Assembly (NCBI GenBank): GCA_002369515.1
Contig: DFFM01000008.1
Location: 27,400 to 47,598 of the forward strand
Reading direction: 5' to 3'
DNA: 20,199 bases
Origin: Prevotella sp. UBA3776
GTDB lineage: Bacteria > Bacteroidota > Bacteroidia > Bacteroidales > Bacteroidaceae
In this document: piece after piece, positions 1-8,420 of the stretch
Position numbering within the stretch: the first letter of the stretch is position 1
Layout of the letters: each line of letters begins with the position of its first letter
The notes under the pieces: model-generated
What the model was told of the DNA's origin: nothing
Seen by the model: the letters and a program-made list of their open reading frames with translations, nothing else
Database searches by the model: none
Position numbers and translations under genes: made by a program

Positions 1-1168
1 TGGCCTTGTCGGGCAGGAAGCGCTCACTGATGTAGCGTTCCGACAGTCTCACGGCGGCAATACAGGCATCGTCCTGAATACGCACCTTGTGGTGGTTTTC
101 GTAGCGTTCTTTCAGCCCACGCAAAATGCTGATGGCACTCAGCTCGTCGGGCTCATCCACCATCACCGTCTGGAAACGGCGCTCCAGGGCCTTGTCTTTC
201 TCGAAGTATTTTTGGTATTCGTTCAGCGTGGTGGCACCGATGGCCCTCAGTTCGCCGCGCGCCAGTGCCGGTTTCAGTATGTTGGCCGCGTCCATGGCGC
301 CCTCGCCTCCTCCGGCTCCCACCAGGGTGTGAATCTCGTCGATGAACATGATGATGCGCCCCTCACTGCGCGTCACCTCGTTGATGACGCTCTTGAGCCG
401 CTCCTCAAATTCGCCCTTGTACTTCGCACCGGCCACCAGCGCGCCCATGTCGAGCGAGTAGAGTTGTTTGTCTTTCAGGTTTTCGGGCACGTCGCCGCGC
501 ACAATACGCTGTGCCAGCCCCTCCACGATGGCGGTTTTGCCCGTTCCCGGCTCACCTATCAGGATAGGGTTGTTTTTCGTTCGGCGGCTCAGGATCTGCA
601 ACAGCCGCCTGATTTCGTCGTCGCGTCCGATAACGGGGTCGAGTTTGCCCTGCCGCGCCAGTTCCACCAGGTTCTTGGCATATTTCTCCAGACTCTGGTA
701 GTTGTCGTCGGCGTTCTGGCTTTGCACACGCTGCCCCTGTCGAAGGTTGCGTATGGCCTCAGCCATGTCGCGCTCGGTACATCCCGCATCCTTCAGAATA
801 CGGCTGGCCGTAGAGTTGACGCTCAGCAGTGCCAGCATCAGGGCCTCCACGCTCACAAACTCGTCGCCCAACTTTTGGGCGGTTTCCTGTGCGCGCACCA
901 ACACGCTGTTGGCATCGGCACTCAAGTAGGGTTGCCCGGCTCCCTGCACACGCGGCAGGTGGCGCAGTTCTTCGCCCAGCAGCATTTCTATCTGCCCGGC
1001 GTTCACACCCAGTTTCTGCATCATGTAGCCCACTACGTCGCGGGCTTTCTCCATGAGTCCTTTCAGCAGGTGAACAGGCTCCACCACCTGTTGGCCGTTC
1101 AGCTGAGCCGTGTTCACGGCAGCCTGAACCGACTCCTGCGCCTTGATGGTAAATTTGTCTAATGTCAT
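1..1168 (-). CDS. clpB: ATP-dependent chaperone ClpB, N-terminal part (cut by window edge)
   Basis: Reading the minus strand from the ATG at 1168 gives 389 codons that stay open to the window edge. The protein begins [11 protein letters not shown] and has the Clp N-terminal repeat domain (about residues 1-145). The first AAA+ domain follows, with Walker A GEPGTGKT at residues 205-212 and Walker B MFIDE at 274-278; these positions match those known for E. coli ClpB. The visible part ends near 'SERFLPDKA', at the end of nucleotide-binding domain 1, so the coiled-coil middle domain and second AAA+ domain lie outside. The middle-domain check that separates ClpB from ClpA/ClpC is therefore missing, but the N-terminal sequence favours ClpB. 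Family role: cytoplasmic hexameric disaggregase working with DnaK. A perfect AGGAGG lies 8 nt upstream of the start and fixes it. Confidence 0.95.
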   Translation of the reverse strand, partial: MTLDKFTIKAQESVQAAVNTAQLNGQQVVEPVHLLKGLMEKARDVVGYMMQKLGVNAGQIEMLLGEELRHLPRVQGAGQPYLSADANSVLVRAQETAQKLGDEFVSVEALMLALLSVNSTASRILKDAGCTERDMAEAIRNLRQGQRVQSQNADDNYQSLEKYAKNLVELARQGKLDPVIGRDDEIRRLLQILSRRTKNNPILIGEPGTGKTAIVEGLAQRIVRGDVPENLKDKQLYSLDMGALVAGAKYKGEFEERLKSVINEVTRSEGRIIMFIDEIHTLVGAGGGEGAMDAANILKPALARGELRAIGATTLNEYQKYFEKDKALERRFQTVMVDEPDELSAISILRGLKERYENHHKVRIQDDACIAAVRLSERYISERFLPDKA

Positions 1169-1176
1169 TTGTTGTT

Positions 1177-1182
1177 CCTCCT
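1177..1182 (-). promoter_or_regulatory. Strong Shine-Dalgarno of clpB
   Basis: On the minus strand the sequence is AGGAGG, separated by 8 nt from the clpB ATG at 1168. The other starts in this window that were inspected have A/T-rich leaders without such a motif, as is usual in Bacteroidetes, so this site stands out. Confidence 0.75.
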
Positions 1183-1278
1183 TATTCTATTTATTGTTTT
1201 TGCCAATGATGTTAGTCTTTTTTTCTTTCACTCTTTCTGCCTTCATTCGCTCAAACTCTGTGCCCAAGGCGCAGAAAA

Positions 1279-1312
1279 CGACAAAACGACAGCCCGGCCT
1301 GCCGTTTTGTCG
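1279..1312. promoter_or_regulatory. Inverted repeat upstream of clpB, candidate operator or leader hairpin
   Basis: Two 14-nt arms, CGACAAAACGACAG (1279-1292) and CTGCCGTTTTGTCG (1299-1312), are complementary at 13 of 14 positions around a 6-nt CCCGGC centre. It sits about 110 bp upstream of the clpB start, in a gap with no supported gene. It could bind a dimeric heat-shock regulator as DNA or fold as RNA in the leader. There is no T-run next to it, so it is not a typical terminator. The regulatory role is inferred. Confidence 0.5.
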
Positions 1313-1433
1313 CACACGCATTGCTCTGACTTTTCTCCTCTCCCACAAAACAAAGGGGAAGATATGTAATAGCGAGGCCATTAGCGACATGCTCAAGACT
1401 ACCTGACGAACCAGAGACCGCTCAAAAAAAAAT

Positions 1434-1498
1434 GATTATCCGCAAAGATACAACCAGCAGGACGCTTCAGCGTCTTGGTGGTACGATTGCGGATAATC
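1434..1498. repeat. Two-stage hairpin element with T-run on the minus strand
   Basis: Perfect 12-nt outer arms GATTATCCGCAA (1434-1445) and TTGCGGATAATC (1487-1498) enclose a second stem. The inner arms pair at 11 of 13 positions around a tetraloop centred near 1468. On the minus strand the outer stem is followed directly by ATTTTTTTTT, so it can act as a second terminator downstream of the GH94 gene or as an attenuator before clpB. A TATCTTTG box (1450 to 1443, minus), matching the Bacteroidetes -7 consensus, lies within the right-hand part of the minus-strand structure. It has no TTG at the expected upstream spacing and may be fortuitous. It could also be a small mobile palindromic element. 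Confidence 0.55.
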
Positions 1499-1500
1499 GT

Positions 1501-1545
1501 AAAAAAATGCCCGAGGCTCTTTCGATGGAGCCTCGGGCGCTTTTT
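1501..1545 (-). terminator. Intrinsic terminator of the GH94 gene
   Basis: A perfect 11-bp stem, GCCCGAGGCTC (1509-1519) with GAGCCTCGGGC (1528-1538), has an 8-nt loop. On the minus strand it is followed by A and seven T. It lies 31 bp past the stop of the GH94 gene. The plus strand also has a short T-run (CGCTTTTT), so weak bidirectional action is possible. Confidence 0.9.
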
Positions 1546-1568
1546 GTGAACAATACGATCGCAGCAAC

Positions 1569-4049
1569 TTACATCACCACATCGACGACGTGCTCGCCGG
1601 GGGTGTAGGGAATGGTGTTGCCATCAACAGGCTGGCCGTCGAGTACGACCTGCTTGACGCCTTTCTGGCTGCCGTTGGGACGGATGGTGATGGTGTACTG
1701 TGCATCGCGGAAGCGGCGCCGAACGGTGTAGTCGCGGGCCGTTTCGGGCAGACAGGGGTCAATCTGCAAACCGTCGTACTGGGGCTTGATGCCGAGAATG
1801 TACTGGCTGACGGTGAGCCACATCCATGCAGCCGTGCCCGTGAGCCACGAGTTCTTGCCCTCGCCGGGACGGAAAGCATCCTTGCCGGCCACCATCTGGC
1901 AGTTGACGTAGGGCTCCACCTTGTGCAGCGTCTGGTATTTCTCCTCGACGTAGGAAGGCAGAATCTTGGCGTAGTGGGCCCAGGCGTCGTTGCCACGTCC
2001 GGCCAGCGTTTCGCCGATGATGACCCAGGGGTTGTTGTGGCAGAAGATGCCCGCATTCTCCTTGTAGCCCTCGGGGTAGCTGGAAATTTCGCCGTATTCA
2101 TAGATGTACTTGGTGAAGGCGGGATTGTTGAGCACCATGCCATGCTCGCACTCCAGGTATTTTTTGCAGGAGTCGAGGCTCTTGGCCACCATCCCCTCGT
2201 CGGCTCCGATTTCGGCCATGGTACACCATCCCTGCGACTCGATGAAGATTTTGCCTTCCTCGCACTCGTTGCTGCCAATCTTGCGCCCGAAGTAGTCGTA
2301 GGCGCGCAGATACCACTCGCCGTCCCATCCGTCTTTCTTCACGGCGGCAACCATGGCATCGACGGCCTGCTGCATGCGCTTGGCTTCTGCTGAGTATTCG
2401 GGGTTTTCGGAGTATTCGGGGGTTTGGGCCAGTTTCTTGCAGAGGGCGACGTACTCCTTGCCCGTGACGACAAAGAGGCCGGCAATCATGAGGCTCTCGG
2501 CCTTCGAGCCTTCGCTCTTGTTCTCGGTGGTTTGGAACGACTCGTTGGGATCCCACGAGAAGCAGTTCAGGTTGAGGCAGTCGTTCCAGTCGGCGCGTCC
2601 GATGAGCGGCAGGCAGTGGGGGCCCAGGTTGTTGATGACGTGGTTCATGGAGACCTTCAGGTGCTCAAAGAGCGTCACCTCGCTGCCGGGCTGGTTGTCG
2701 AAGGGCACCATCTCGTCGAGGATGGAGAAGTCGCCCGTTTCCTTGATGTAGGCCACAGTGCCGAAGATGAGCCAGCAGGGGTCGTCGTTGAATCCGCCGC
2801 CGATGTCGTTGTTGCCGCGTTTGGTGAGCGGCTGGTACTGGTGGTAGCAACCGCCGTCGGGGAACTGCGTGGAGGCGATGTCGATGATGCGCTGGCGGGC
2901 GCGGGGCGGTATCTGATGGACAAATCCCACGAGGTCCTGGTTAGAGTCGCGGAAGCCCATGCCACGGCCTACGCCGCTCTCGAAGAACGAGGCGGAGCGC
3001 GAGAAGTTGAACGTCACCATGCACTGATACTGGTTCCAGATGTTCACCATGCGGTCCAGTTTGTCGTTGCCCGTGCTGACGCTGTAGATGCTGAGCAGAC
3101 GGTCCCAATAGAGGCGCAGCTGGTCGAAGGCGGCGTCCACCTTCGCGGCGGTGTCGAGCTGGTCGATGAGTGCGTGGGCCTTGTCCTTGTTGATGACCTG
3201 CGGAGCGGAGAATTTCTGGTTCTGCTCGTTCTCCACGTAGCCCAGCAGGAAGATGTAGTCTTTCGACTCGCCCGGCTGCAGCGTCACCTCGATGTAGTGC
3301 GAGGCGATGGGGCTCCATCCGTGGGCATGGCTGTTGCGCGGCCGGCCTTCCATCACGGCGTCGGGGTTGGCAAACTCGTTGTAGAGTCCCACGAAGGTTT
3401 CGCGGTCGGTGTCGTAGCCTTGTATCTCGGTGTTGACGTGATAGAAGGCGTAGTGGTTGCGGCGCTCGCGGTATTCGGTCTTGTGGTAGATGGTGGCGGC
3501 AGAAGCGGTGGTTTCAATCTCCACTTCGCCGGTGGAGAAGTTGCGCTGGAAATTCTCCATGTCGGTGGCAGCATTCCACAGGCACCACTCCTCGAACGAG
3601 AAGAGTTTGAGTTGTTTCACTTCGTTGGTGGTGTTCGTAAGGGTCAGTTTCTGCACCTCGCACCATTTCTTCAGCGGCACGAAGAAGAGCACCGAGGCCT
3701 GCACCCCGTTCTTGCACCCCGTAATGCGGGTGTAGCCCATTCCGTGGCGGCACTCGTAGAAGTCGAGCGGTGTCTTCGTGGGTTTCCACCCTGGCGACCA
3801 CACCGTGCCGCCATCGTTGACGTAGAAGTAGCGGCCGCCGTTGTCCATCGGGACATTGTTGTAGCGGTAGCGGGTGATGCGGCGGAACTTGGCGTCTTTG
3901 TAGAACGAATAGCCTCCGGCTGTGTTTGAAATGAGTGAGAAGAAGTCTTCGTTGCCCAGATAGTTGATCCAGGGCCACGGTGTGCGCGGGTCGGTAATCA
4001 CGTACTCGCGGTGCTCGTCATCGAAATGACCGTAACGTTTCTGTTCCAT
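1569..4049 (-). CDS. Cellobiose phosphorylase, glycoside hydrolase family 94
   Basis: The protein has 826 residues and no signal peptide, so it is cytoplasmic. It follows the GH94 plan: an N-terminal beta-sandwich (to about residue 280), a helical linker, an (alpha/alpha)6 barrel and a C-terminal beta sheet. The motif [10 protein letters not shown] places the catalytic acid at D490, the number known for the Cellvibrio gilvus enzyme, and '[18 protein letters not shown]' (residues 345-362) is the conserved phosphate and sugar region. Known reaction of close family members: cellobiose plus phosphate to glucose-1-phosphate plus glucose. Cellodextrin or laminaribiose phosphorylase cannot be fully excluded. 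It lies 444 bp downstream of a GH3 gene on the same strand, with its own promoter-like box and three 20-bp repeats in the leader, and is followed by a strong terminator. Confidence 0.93.
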   Translation of the reverse strand: MEQKRYGHFDDEHREYVITDPRTPWPWINYLGNEDFFSLISNTAGGYSFYKDAKFRRITRYRYNNVPMDNGGRYFYVNDGGTVWSPGWKPTKTPLDFYECRHGMGYTRITGCKNGVQASVLFFVPLKKWCEVQKLTLTNTTNEVKQLKLFSFEEWCLWNAATDMENFQRNFSTGEVEIETTASAATIYHKTEYRERRNHYAFYHVNTEIQGYDTDRETFVGLYNEFANPDAVMEGRPRNSHAHGWSPIASHYIEVTLQPGESKDYIFLLGYVENEQNQKFSAPQVINKDKAHALIDQLDTAAKVDAAFDQLRLYWDRLLSIYSVSTGNDKLDRMVNIWNQYQCMVTFNFSRSASFFESGVGRGMGFRDSNQDLVGFVHQIPPRARQRIIDIASTQFPDGGCYHQYQPLTKRGNNDIGGGFNDDPCWLIFGTVAYIKETGDFSILDEMVPFDNQPGSEVTLFEHLKVSMNHVINNLGPHCLPLIGRADWNDCLNLNCFSWDPNESFQTTENKSEGSKAESLMIAGLFVVTGKEYVALCKKLAQTPEYSENPEYSAEAKRMQQAVDAMVAAVKKDGWDGEWYLRAYDYFGRKIGSNECEEGKIFIESQGWCTMAEIGADEGMVAKSLDSCKKYLECEHGMVLNNPAFTKYIYEYGEISSYPEGYKENAGIFCHNNPWVIIGETLAGRGNDAWAHYAKILPSYVEEKYQTLHKVEPYVNCQMVAGKDAFRPGEGKNSWLTGTAAWMWLTVSQYILGIKPQYDGLQIDPCLPETARDYTVRRRFRDAQYTITIRPNGSQKGVKQVVLDGQPVDGNTIPYTPGEHVVDVVM

Positions 4050-4054
4050 AGATT

Positions 4055-4114
4055 TGTGTGGTTATTGTTCTGAATGTGTGGTTATTGTTATGAATGTGTG
4101 GACGTTGTCCTAAA
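4055..4114 (-). repeat. Three tandem 20-bp repeats in the GH94 leader
   Basis: Units lie at 4055-4074, 4075-4094 and 4095-4114. The first two, TGTGTGGTTATTGTTCTGAA and TGTGTGGTTATTGTTATGAA, differ at one base; the third keeps TGTGTGG, TTGT and the final AA. They end 5 nt from the GH94 start codon, between it and the likely promoter near 4195. Confidence 0.8.
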
Positions 4115-4191
4115 AAATAGGATATACTGTTGCTTTTTTATTCTGACTGTTTTTCTGGTTTCTCGTTGTACGGACCAACCGCTCAACGGTG

Positions 4192-4199
4192 CAAAGATA
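4192..4199 (-). promoter_or_regulatory. Promoter -7 box for the GH94 gene
   Basis: The minus strand reads TATCTTTG, a match to the Bacteroidetes -7 consensus TAnnTTTG. It would place the transcript start about 130-140 nt before the GH94 ATG. No clear TTTG is seen at the usual distance upstream. Confidence 0.5.
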
Positions 4200-4330
4200 C
4201 AACAAAAAAAGTATTTCGGAGCGAAACGACCGTTAAATGTATTGAAATATGACGCCAGCGCGGCATGTCCGCACCGCGAGCTGTTTCAGCATGCCAAAGG
4301 GCTGCGAAAATAGTTCACGACGACAGCCGC

Positions 4331-4410
4331 AAATTTTCTAGAGAATTTGAAAACAGCGTCGGGAGTTATTTTCGTAACTCCGTGCTTTACGAAAATATCT
4401 CCCGACGCTG
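4331..4410. repeat. Dispersed repeat copy 1: TCTAGA palindrome plus 24-bp inverted repeat
   Basis: The near-palindrome AAATTTTCTAGAGAATTTG (4331-4349) is followed by two 24-nt arms, 4354-4377 and 4387-4410. These are complementary at 23 of 24 positions around a 9-nt loop. The same 19-mer occurs exactly at 17912-17930, again beside a CTCCCGACG/CGTCGGGAG block. The hairpin lies 84 bp past the GH3 stop, and on the minus strand ends in GTTTTC, so it may serve as a 3'-end stabiliser or weak terminator of the GH3 message. Confidence 0.75.
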
Positions 4411-4493
4411 TGATGGCCAAGCGGTGTCCTAGGCCCCGAAAGCAGTGGGATGCGAGGGCCTGCGGGGGCTTGCGCCCACTGCACTTCGGAATC

Positions 4494-7400
4494 CTATTTC
4501 ACTTCGAAATCGAGCGACTGCAAGTCCTTGTCGAGCGACGACGAGCCGTAGAGAATCTGGTAGCGGCCCGGACGCGTTGACAGCTCGTCGATGCTGGGGT
4601 CATAGTATTCGAAGGATTCGCCGTCGAGGGTGATGGTGGCGGTGGCCGTCTGGCCGGGGTCGAGGTGCAGTTTCTGGAATCCGCGCAGCGACTTGATGGG
4701 GGCATCCTTGTAGTCGAGGGCGCGCACATACACCTGCACCGTCTCGTCGCCGCTGCATTTGCCGGTGTTAGTCACGGGCACACTGACGGTCACCTTGCCG
4801 TCCTCCTTCATGGAGCTGCTTGAGAGTTTGCCCTTGCCGTAGGCGAACGTGGTGTAGCTGAGACCGTAGCCGAAGGCGTAGAGCGGCTGTCCGCGGAAGT
4901 AGCGGTAGGTGCGGTTCTCCATGCTGTAGTCCAGGAAGTCGGGCAGGTCGTCGTTCGAGCGGTAGAACGTGACGGGCAGCTTGCCGCTGGGGCAATAGTC
5001 GCCGAAGAGCACGTCGGCCAGCGCGCGGGCGCCACCCTGTCCGGCATACCACGCCTGCACGAGGGCGTCAATCTGGTCTTCCACGCTTCCGAAGGCGATG
5101 GCCGAACCCGAACAGTTGACAAACACCACGGGGCGACCCGTCTGGTGCATGGCGCGCACCAGTCGCTGCTGCACGTTGGGCAGCTCGATGGTCTGCTTGT
5201 CGCCTCCTTCGCCTTCCATCTGCGCCGAGATGCCGCCGATGACGACGATGGCGTCGGCCTCTTTCACTTCGTTGGCCAGCGGGGTGAAGTCGATGAGGTT
5301 GCGCTCGCAGAGGTCGCCTCGCAAGAGGGCGAACTGTCCGTCGCCATGGCGATATTCAATGCTCACGTCGTAGGTCTTGCCCTTCTCCACGCCGAACGAC
5401 TTGTAGGTGGGTGTGCGGTGCAGATAGCCGCCGCGCATGTTGCCCGGCTGGCCTTCGTCCACCACCTGGCCGTTCACGCGCAGCGTGTAGCCGTTGTCGG
5501 TGAAGAAGTAGTATTTCATGTCGCCCGTGAACGTGGACTTCCACTGGCCGCTGACGCGCACGGAGAGCTGGTCGCGGTCAACGCCCTGGGCAAATCCCCA
5601 CGCTCCGAACGTGCTGAAGTTCAGCTGGCTGTAATATCCGGTGACGGCCGGCTGGCCGCTCAACTCCTTGTTGTTGAAAAATTCCACCAGCATGCCTTTC
5701 CCCTCGTTGAACTCCTGCAGGTGGGGCACGGTGGCGTAGTCGTCGTTCAGCTCACACGCCTTTTGGTAAATCACATTCGCTCCGGGCACAGCAGCCTTGA
5801 TGCCGTCGAGCAGCGAGTGGGTGTGCTCCTTGGTGGGGGTGCCGCCATAGTTGCCGTTGAGCATGGCTGCGTCGGCTGCGTTGGGACCCACCACAGCGAT
5901 GGTCTTGAGGTTCTTGGAGAGTGGCAGCACGGGCGTTGACTGCTGGGCGGAAGCGGCGTTTTTCAGCAGCACCATCGACTCGCGGGCCACCTGGGTGGCC
6001 AGCGCGTCGTTCTGCTCGCTGCTGATGACGCTCTCTGACAGCTTGGCCCAGGGCAGCCGGTCGGCGGGGTCGAACATGCCCAGCTCGAAGCGGCCGTAGA
6101 GTGTGCGGCGCAGGTGGTCGTCGAGCGTCTGTTCCCTGATGAGCCCTTTCTGCAGGGCTTCGGTCAGCACCATGAACACCTTGCCGCACTCCAGGTCGGT
6201 GCCGTTGAGCACGGCATCGACCGATGCCGAGAGCGCATCTTTGTGGGTTTCGTGCTGTCCCGGGGTGTAGAAGTTGTTGATGGCGTCGCAGTCGGTCACC
6301 ACCAGTCCGTCGTAGCCCCACTTGCGGCGCAGGATGTCCACCAGCAGGCGGTCGCTCGTACAGCAGGGAGTGCCCTCGTAGCGGTTATAGGCGCACATCA
6401 CCTCGCGCACGTTGCCTTTGGTCACCAGAGCCTTGAAGGCCGGCAGATAAGTTTCCCACAGGTCGCGCATGGACACGGTGGCGTTGTAGGTGTGGCGCAG
6501 CGGTTCGGGTCCACTGTGTACGGCGTAGTGCTTGGCACAGGCGTGGGTCTTCATGTAGTGCGGGTCGTTGCCTTGCATGCCGAGCACGTTCTGAACGCCG
6601 AGCACGGCATTCATGTAGGGGTCTTCGCCATAGGTCTCCTGGCCGCGTCCCCAGCGCGGGTCGCGGAAAATGTTCACGTTGGGGCACCAGAAGGTCAGCT
6701 CGGGGTTGCCGGGATAGTAGATGGTGCCCATGGGAATGTTGAACACATTGTGGTCCGAGCGGTTCCAGTTGGCGCGCGCCTCGTCGCTGACGGTGCTGAA
6801 CACGTCATAGACCTGCTGCGGATTGAAGGCGGCGGCCATGCCGATGGGCTGCGGATAGACCGTGTAGTCGCTCTGCCGCACACCGTGGCAGGCCTCGCTC
6901 CACCAGTTGTACGAGGGAATGCCCAAACGGTCCACCGACACCGACTTGTTCATCATCAGGCCCACTTTCTCTTCGGCCGTGAGCAGCGAGAGCAGGTTCT
7001 CCACGCGCTCGGCGAAGCTCAGCGCCGGGTCGAGGAACGGGTAGGCAGGCACTTGCTTGTCGGTGAGCGGAACGGTGGCGGTGGCTGCGGGGGTGCTGTC
7101 CTCCACCATGGCGCGCACCGACAGGGCTCCCAGGGTGCGTCCGTCCTGATCAATCAGTTCGACGCTGCGGAAGGTCTTGCCGCGCGAGTCGGCGGGGTTG
7201 AACACCACCAGCACGGGCGTTTTCTGCCCGGGCTCAACGGGCTGGGCGTCGTAGCGCGCACTGATGCACTCGCAGCTGGGAACGACCTTGGCTATGCGCA
7301 GGGCGGCCTTCGACTTGTTCTCGAGCACGAAGGTGTGGCAGCGCGCCCCCAGACGGGCGTTCACCGTGCCGAAATCCCACTCGTAGGCATCGAAACGGGC

Positions 7401-7502
7401 CGTTGCCTGTTTGTTTTTTCTAGTGTGCTGTTTGTTCTTTTGCGCCAGGGCGGGCACCACGGCCAGCAGGGCGCACAAAAGGGTCAGAAAAATCTTTTTC
7501 AT
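4494..7502 (-). CDS. Secreted beta-glycosidase: DUF1573, GH3 and PA14 domains
   Basis: The 1002-residue protein starts with a signal peptide (1-20, ending ALA|Q). Next come a DUF1573-type Ig fold (about 37-132: 'WDFGTV', 'PSCEC', 'VVFNP') and the GH3 N-terminal barrel (about 155-480) with 'RDPRWGRGQETYGEDP' at 280-295 and the nucleophile motif VVTD, D404. The GH3 C-terminal domain is split by a PA14 insertion (about 602-732). The acid/base region 'QMEGEGGDKQTIELP' holds E763 and E765, and a fibronectin III-like domain ends the protein (about 904-1000). Catalytic residues are present. The 'TDCDAI' and 'GQETYGEDP' motifs resemble the beta-xylosidase-like branch, while the GH94 neighbour suggests beta-glucosides; substrate is unresolved. 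It probably acts in the periplasm. A consensus promoter (TTTG, 20 bp, TAATTTTG) lies about 40 bp upstream. Confidence 0.9.
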   Translation of the reverse strand: MKKIFLTLLCALLAVVPALAQKNKQHTRKNKQATARFDAYEWDFGTVNARLGARCHTFVLENKSKAALRIAKVVPSCECISARYDAQPVEPGQKTPVLVVFNPADSRGKTFRSVELIDQDGRTLGALSVRAMVEDSTPAATATVPLTDKQVPAYPFLDPALSFAERVENLLSLLTAEEKVGLMMNKSVSVDRLGIPSYNWWSEACHGVRQSDYTVYPQPIGMAAAFNPQQVYDVFSTVSDEARANWNRSDHNVFNIPMGTIYYPGNPELTFWCPNVNIFRDPRWGRGQETYGEDPYMNAVLGVQNVLGMQGNDPHYMKTHACAKHYAVHSGPEPLRHTYNATVSMRDLWETYLPAFKALVTKGNVREVMCAYNRYEGTPCCTSDRLLVDILRRKWGYDGLVVTDCDAINNFYTPGQHETHKDALSASVDAVLNGTDLECGKVFMVLTEALQKGLIREQTLDDHLRRTLYGRFELGMFDPADRLPWAKLSESVISSEQNDALATQVARESMVLLKNAASAQQSTPVLPLSKNLKTIAVVGPNAADAAMLNGNYGGTPTKEHTHSLLDGIKAAVPGANVIYQKACELNDDYATVPHLQEFNEGKGMLVEFFNNKELSGQPAVTGYYSQLNFSTFGAWGFAQGVDRDQLSVRVSGQWKSTFTGDMKYYFFTDNGYTLRVNGQVVDEGQPGNMRGGYLHRTPTYKSFGVEKGKTYDVSIEYRHGDGQFALLRGDLCERNLIDFTPLANEVKEADAIVVIGGISAQMEGEGGDKQTIELPNVQQRLVRAMHQTGRPVVFVNCSGSAIAFGSVEDQIDALVQAWYAGQGGARALADVLFGDYCPSGKLPVTFYRSNDDLPDFLDYSMENRTYRYFRGQPLYAFGYGLSYTTFAYGKGKLSSSSMKEDGKVTVSVPVTNTGKCSGDETVQVYVRALDYKDAPIKSLRGFQKLHLDPGQTATATITLDGESFEYYDPSIDELSTRPGRYQILYGSSSLDKDLQSLDFEVK

Positions 7503-7539
7503 GTTTTCAGGGTTGGTTTCGTTTCCAAGATTTAGACAG

Positions 7540-7571
7540 CAAAATTACGTTTTTCCGCCCACATCTCCAAA
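7540..7571 (-). promoter_or_regulatory. Promoter of the GH3 gene
   Basis: On the minus strand TTTG (7571 to 7568) is followed after 20 bp by TAATTTTG (7547 to 7540), both elements of the Bacteroidetes consensus. The predicted leader is only about 30 nt. Confidence 0.75.
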
Positions 7572-7645
7572 CAAAGAATTGCCCAAATGTGGCTCGCTGG
7601 CCGAAATGTAACATCAAAAAACATACGTGTTACAGAAAAAATGTT

Positions 7646-7653
7646 TATCTTTG
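7646..7653 (+). promoter_or_regulatory. Promoter -7 box for the plus-strand gene at 7711
   Basis: TATCTTTG matches TAnnTTTG on the plus strand, 57 bp before the ATG at 7711. It lies inside the upstream extension of the open frame, which supports the downstream start. No good TTTG is seen further upstream. Confidence 0.55.
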
Positions 7654-7710
7654 CCGATGGCAAACTGTACTTCAACCTTTTCACACAACCATTCACCCAC
7701 CATTAAGCCC

Positions 7711-8307
7711 ATGAAAAAAGCATTTGTCTTCTGCCTGCTGATCGCAGTATGTTGCTCGGCGGCAAGCGCACAGAACACCCTTCAGAGCATACGAGAGCGC
7801 TATGCCAACATTAAGAGCGACATTGCCGAAATGATGAAGGAAGACGGTTTCCCGCCTGTGTACTACCACCTGCAGGTGAAACAGAACCTGCCGGGGACGG
7901 GCTTCCACAACGAGGACGTGAAGATGTACTACGACGAACGCGACGACGACGAAGTGTATCCCTCGCACTATGTGACGTTCATCACGGCCAAGTACAACTT
8001 TGCCGCCCGCGAGTTCTACGAGGAATATCTCTACGACGCCGACGGCAAGATTGCCTTCATCTACGTCCGTACGCCCGATGCCGACGAAGACTCTTCCACG
8101 GTGCATGACTTCCGCCTGTATTTCTCGCAAGGCAAACTCTTCCGCTGCATCATAAAAAAAGCGCCGCTGGACAGCAACGACTTCAAGGAGCTGCACAACG
8201 GAACATCCGTGCCCAAGAACTTCTCGACATTCCATCAGGAGTGGCTACATCAAGCCGACATCTACCGCCGCCTTTTCGAGGCCACCGATGCCGCCACGAG
8301 GCTCTAG
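7711..8307 (+). CDS. Secreted protein of unknown function
   Basis: From the ATG at 7711 the protein has 198 residues. The start was chosen because it is followed by a clean signal peptide (MKKAFVFCLLIAVCCSAASA|Q, about 20 residues) and because a promoter -7 box lies in the longer open frame that begins near 7627. The mature part is rich in acidic and aromatic residues (for example 'YYDERDDDEVYP' and 'EFYEEYLYDADGKIAF'), with no transmembrane segment, lipobox or recognisable catalytic motif. I do not recognise the family. It is the only plus-strand gene in the window and diverges from the GH3 gene; a shared function is possible but unsupported. Location is probably periplasmic. Confidence 0.75.
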   Translation: MKKAFVFCLLIAVCCSAASAQNTLQSIRERYANIKSDIAEMMKEDGFPPVYYHLQVKQNLPGTGFHNEDVKMYYDERDDDEVYPSHYVTFITAKYNFAAREFYEEYLYDADGKIAFIYVRTPDADEDSSTVHDFRLYFSQGKLFRCIIKKAPLDSNDFKELHNGTSVPKNFSTFHQEWLHQADIYRRLFEATDAATRL

Positions 8308-8420
8308 AGCGTGTGCCTCACGCAGAGAAATCTCGTTTCAGGCGAGGAATTTTTTCTCACGCAGATTGGTTTTGTCTCACGCAGATTATTCTTTTCTCAC
8401 GCAGAGGCGCGGAGGATTCT

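Noticed and set aside
89..1162. Long plus-strand open frame opposite clpB
   Set aside because: The minus strand encodes a clear ClpB with Walker motifs at the expected positions; the plus frame is a compositional shadow.
1187..1396. 69-codon minus-strand frame between clpB and the hairpins
   Set aside because: It overlaps the clpB leader, its inverted repeat and its Shine-Dalgarno neighbourhood, and shows no coding character beyond a short hydrophobic start.
2424..3929. 501-codon plus-strand open frame opposite the GH94 gene
   Set aside because: Val/Ala/His-rich translation without domains, antisense to a well-supported phosphorylase.
6114..7535. 473-codon plus-strand open frame opposite the GH3 gene
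   Set aside because: His/Val/Ala-rich shadow of a high-GC gene that has signal peptide, nucleophile motif and full domain set on the other strand.
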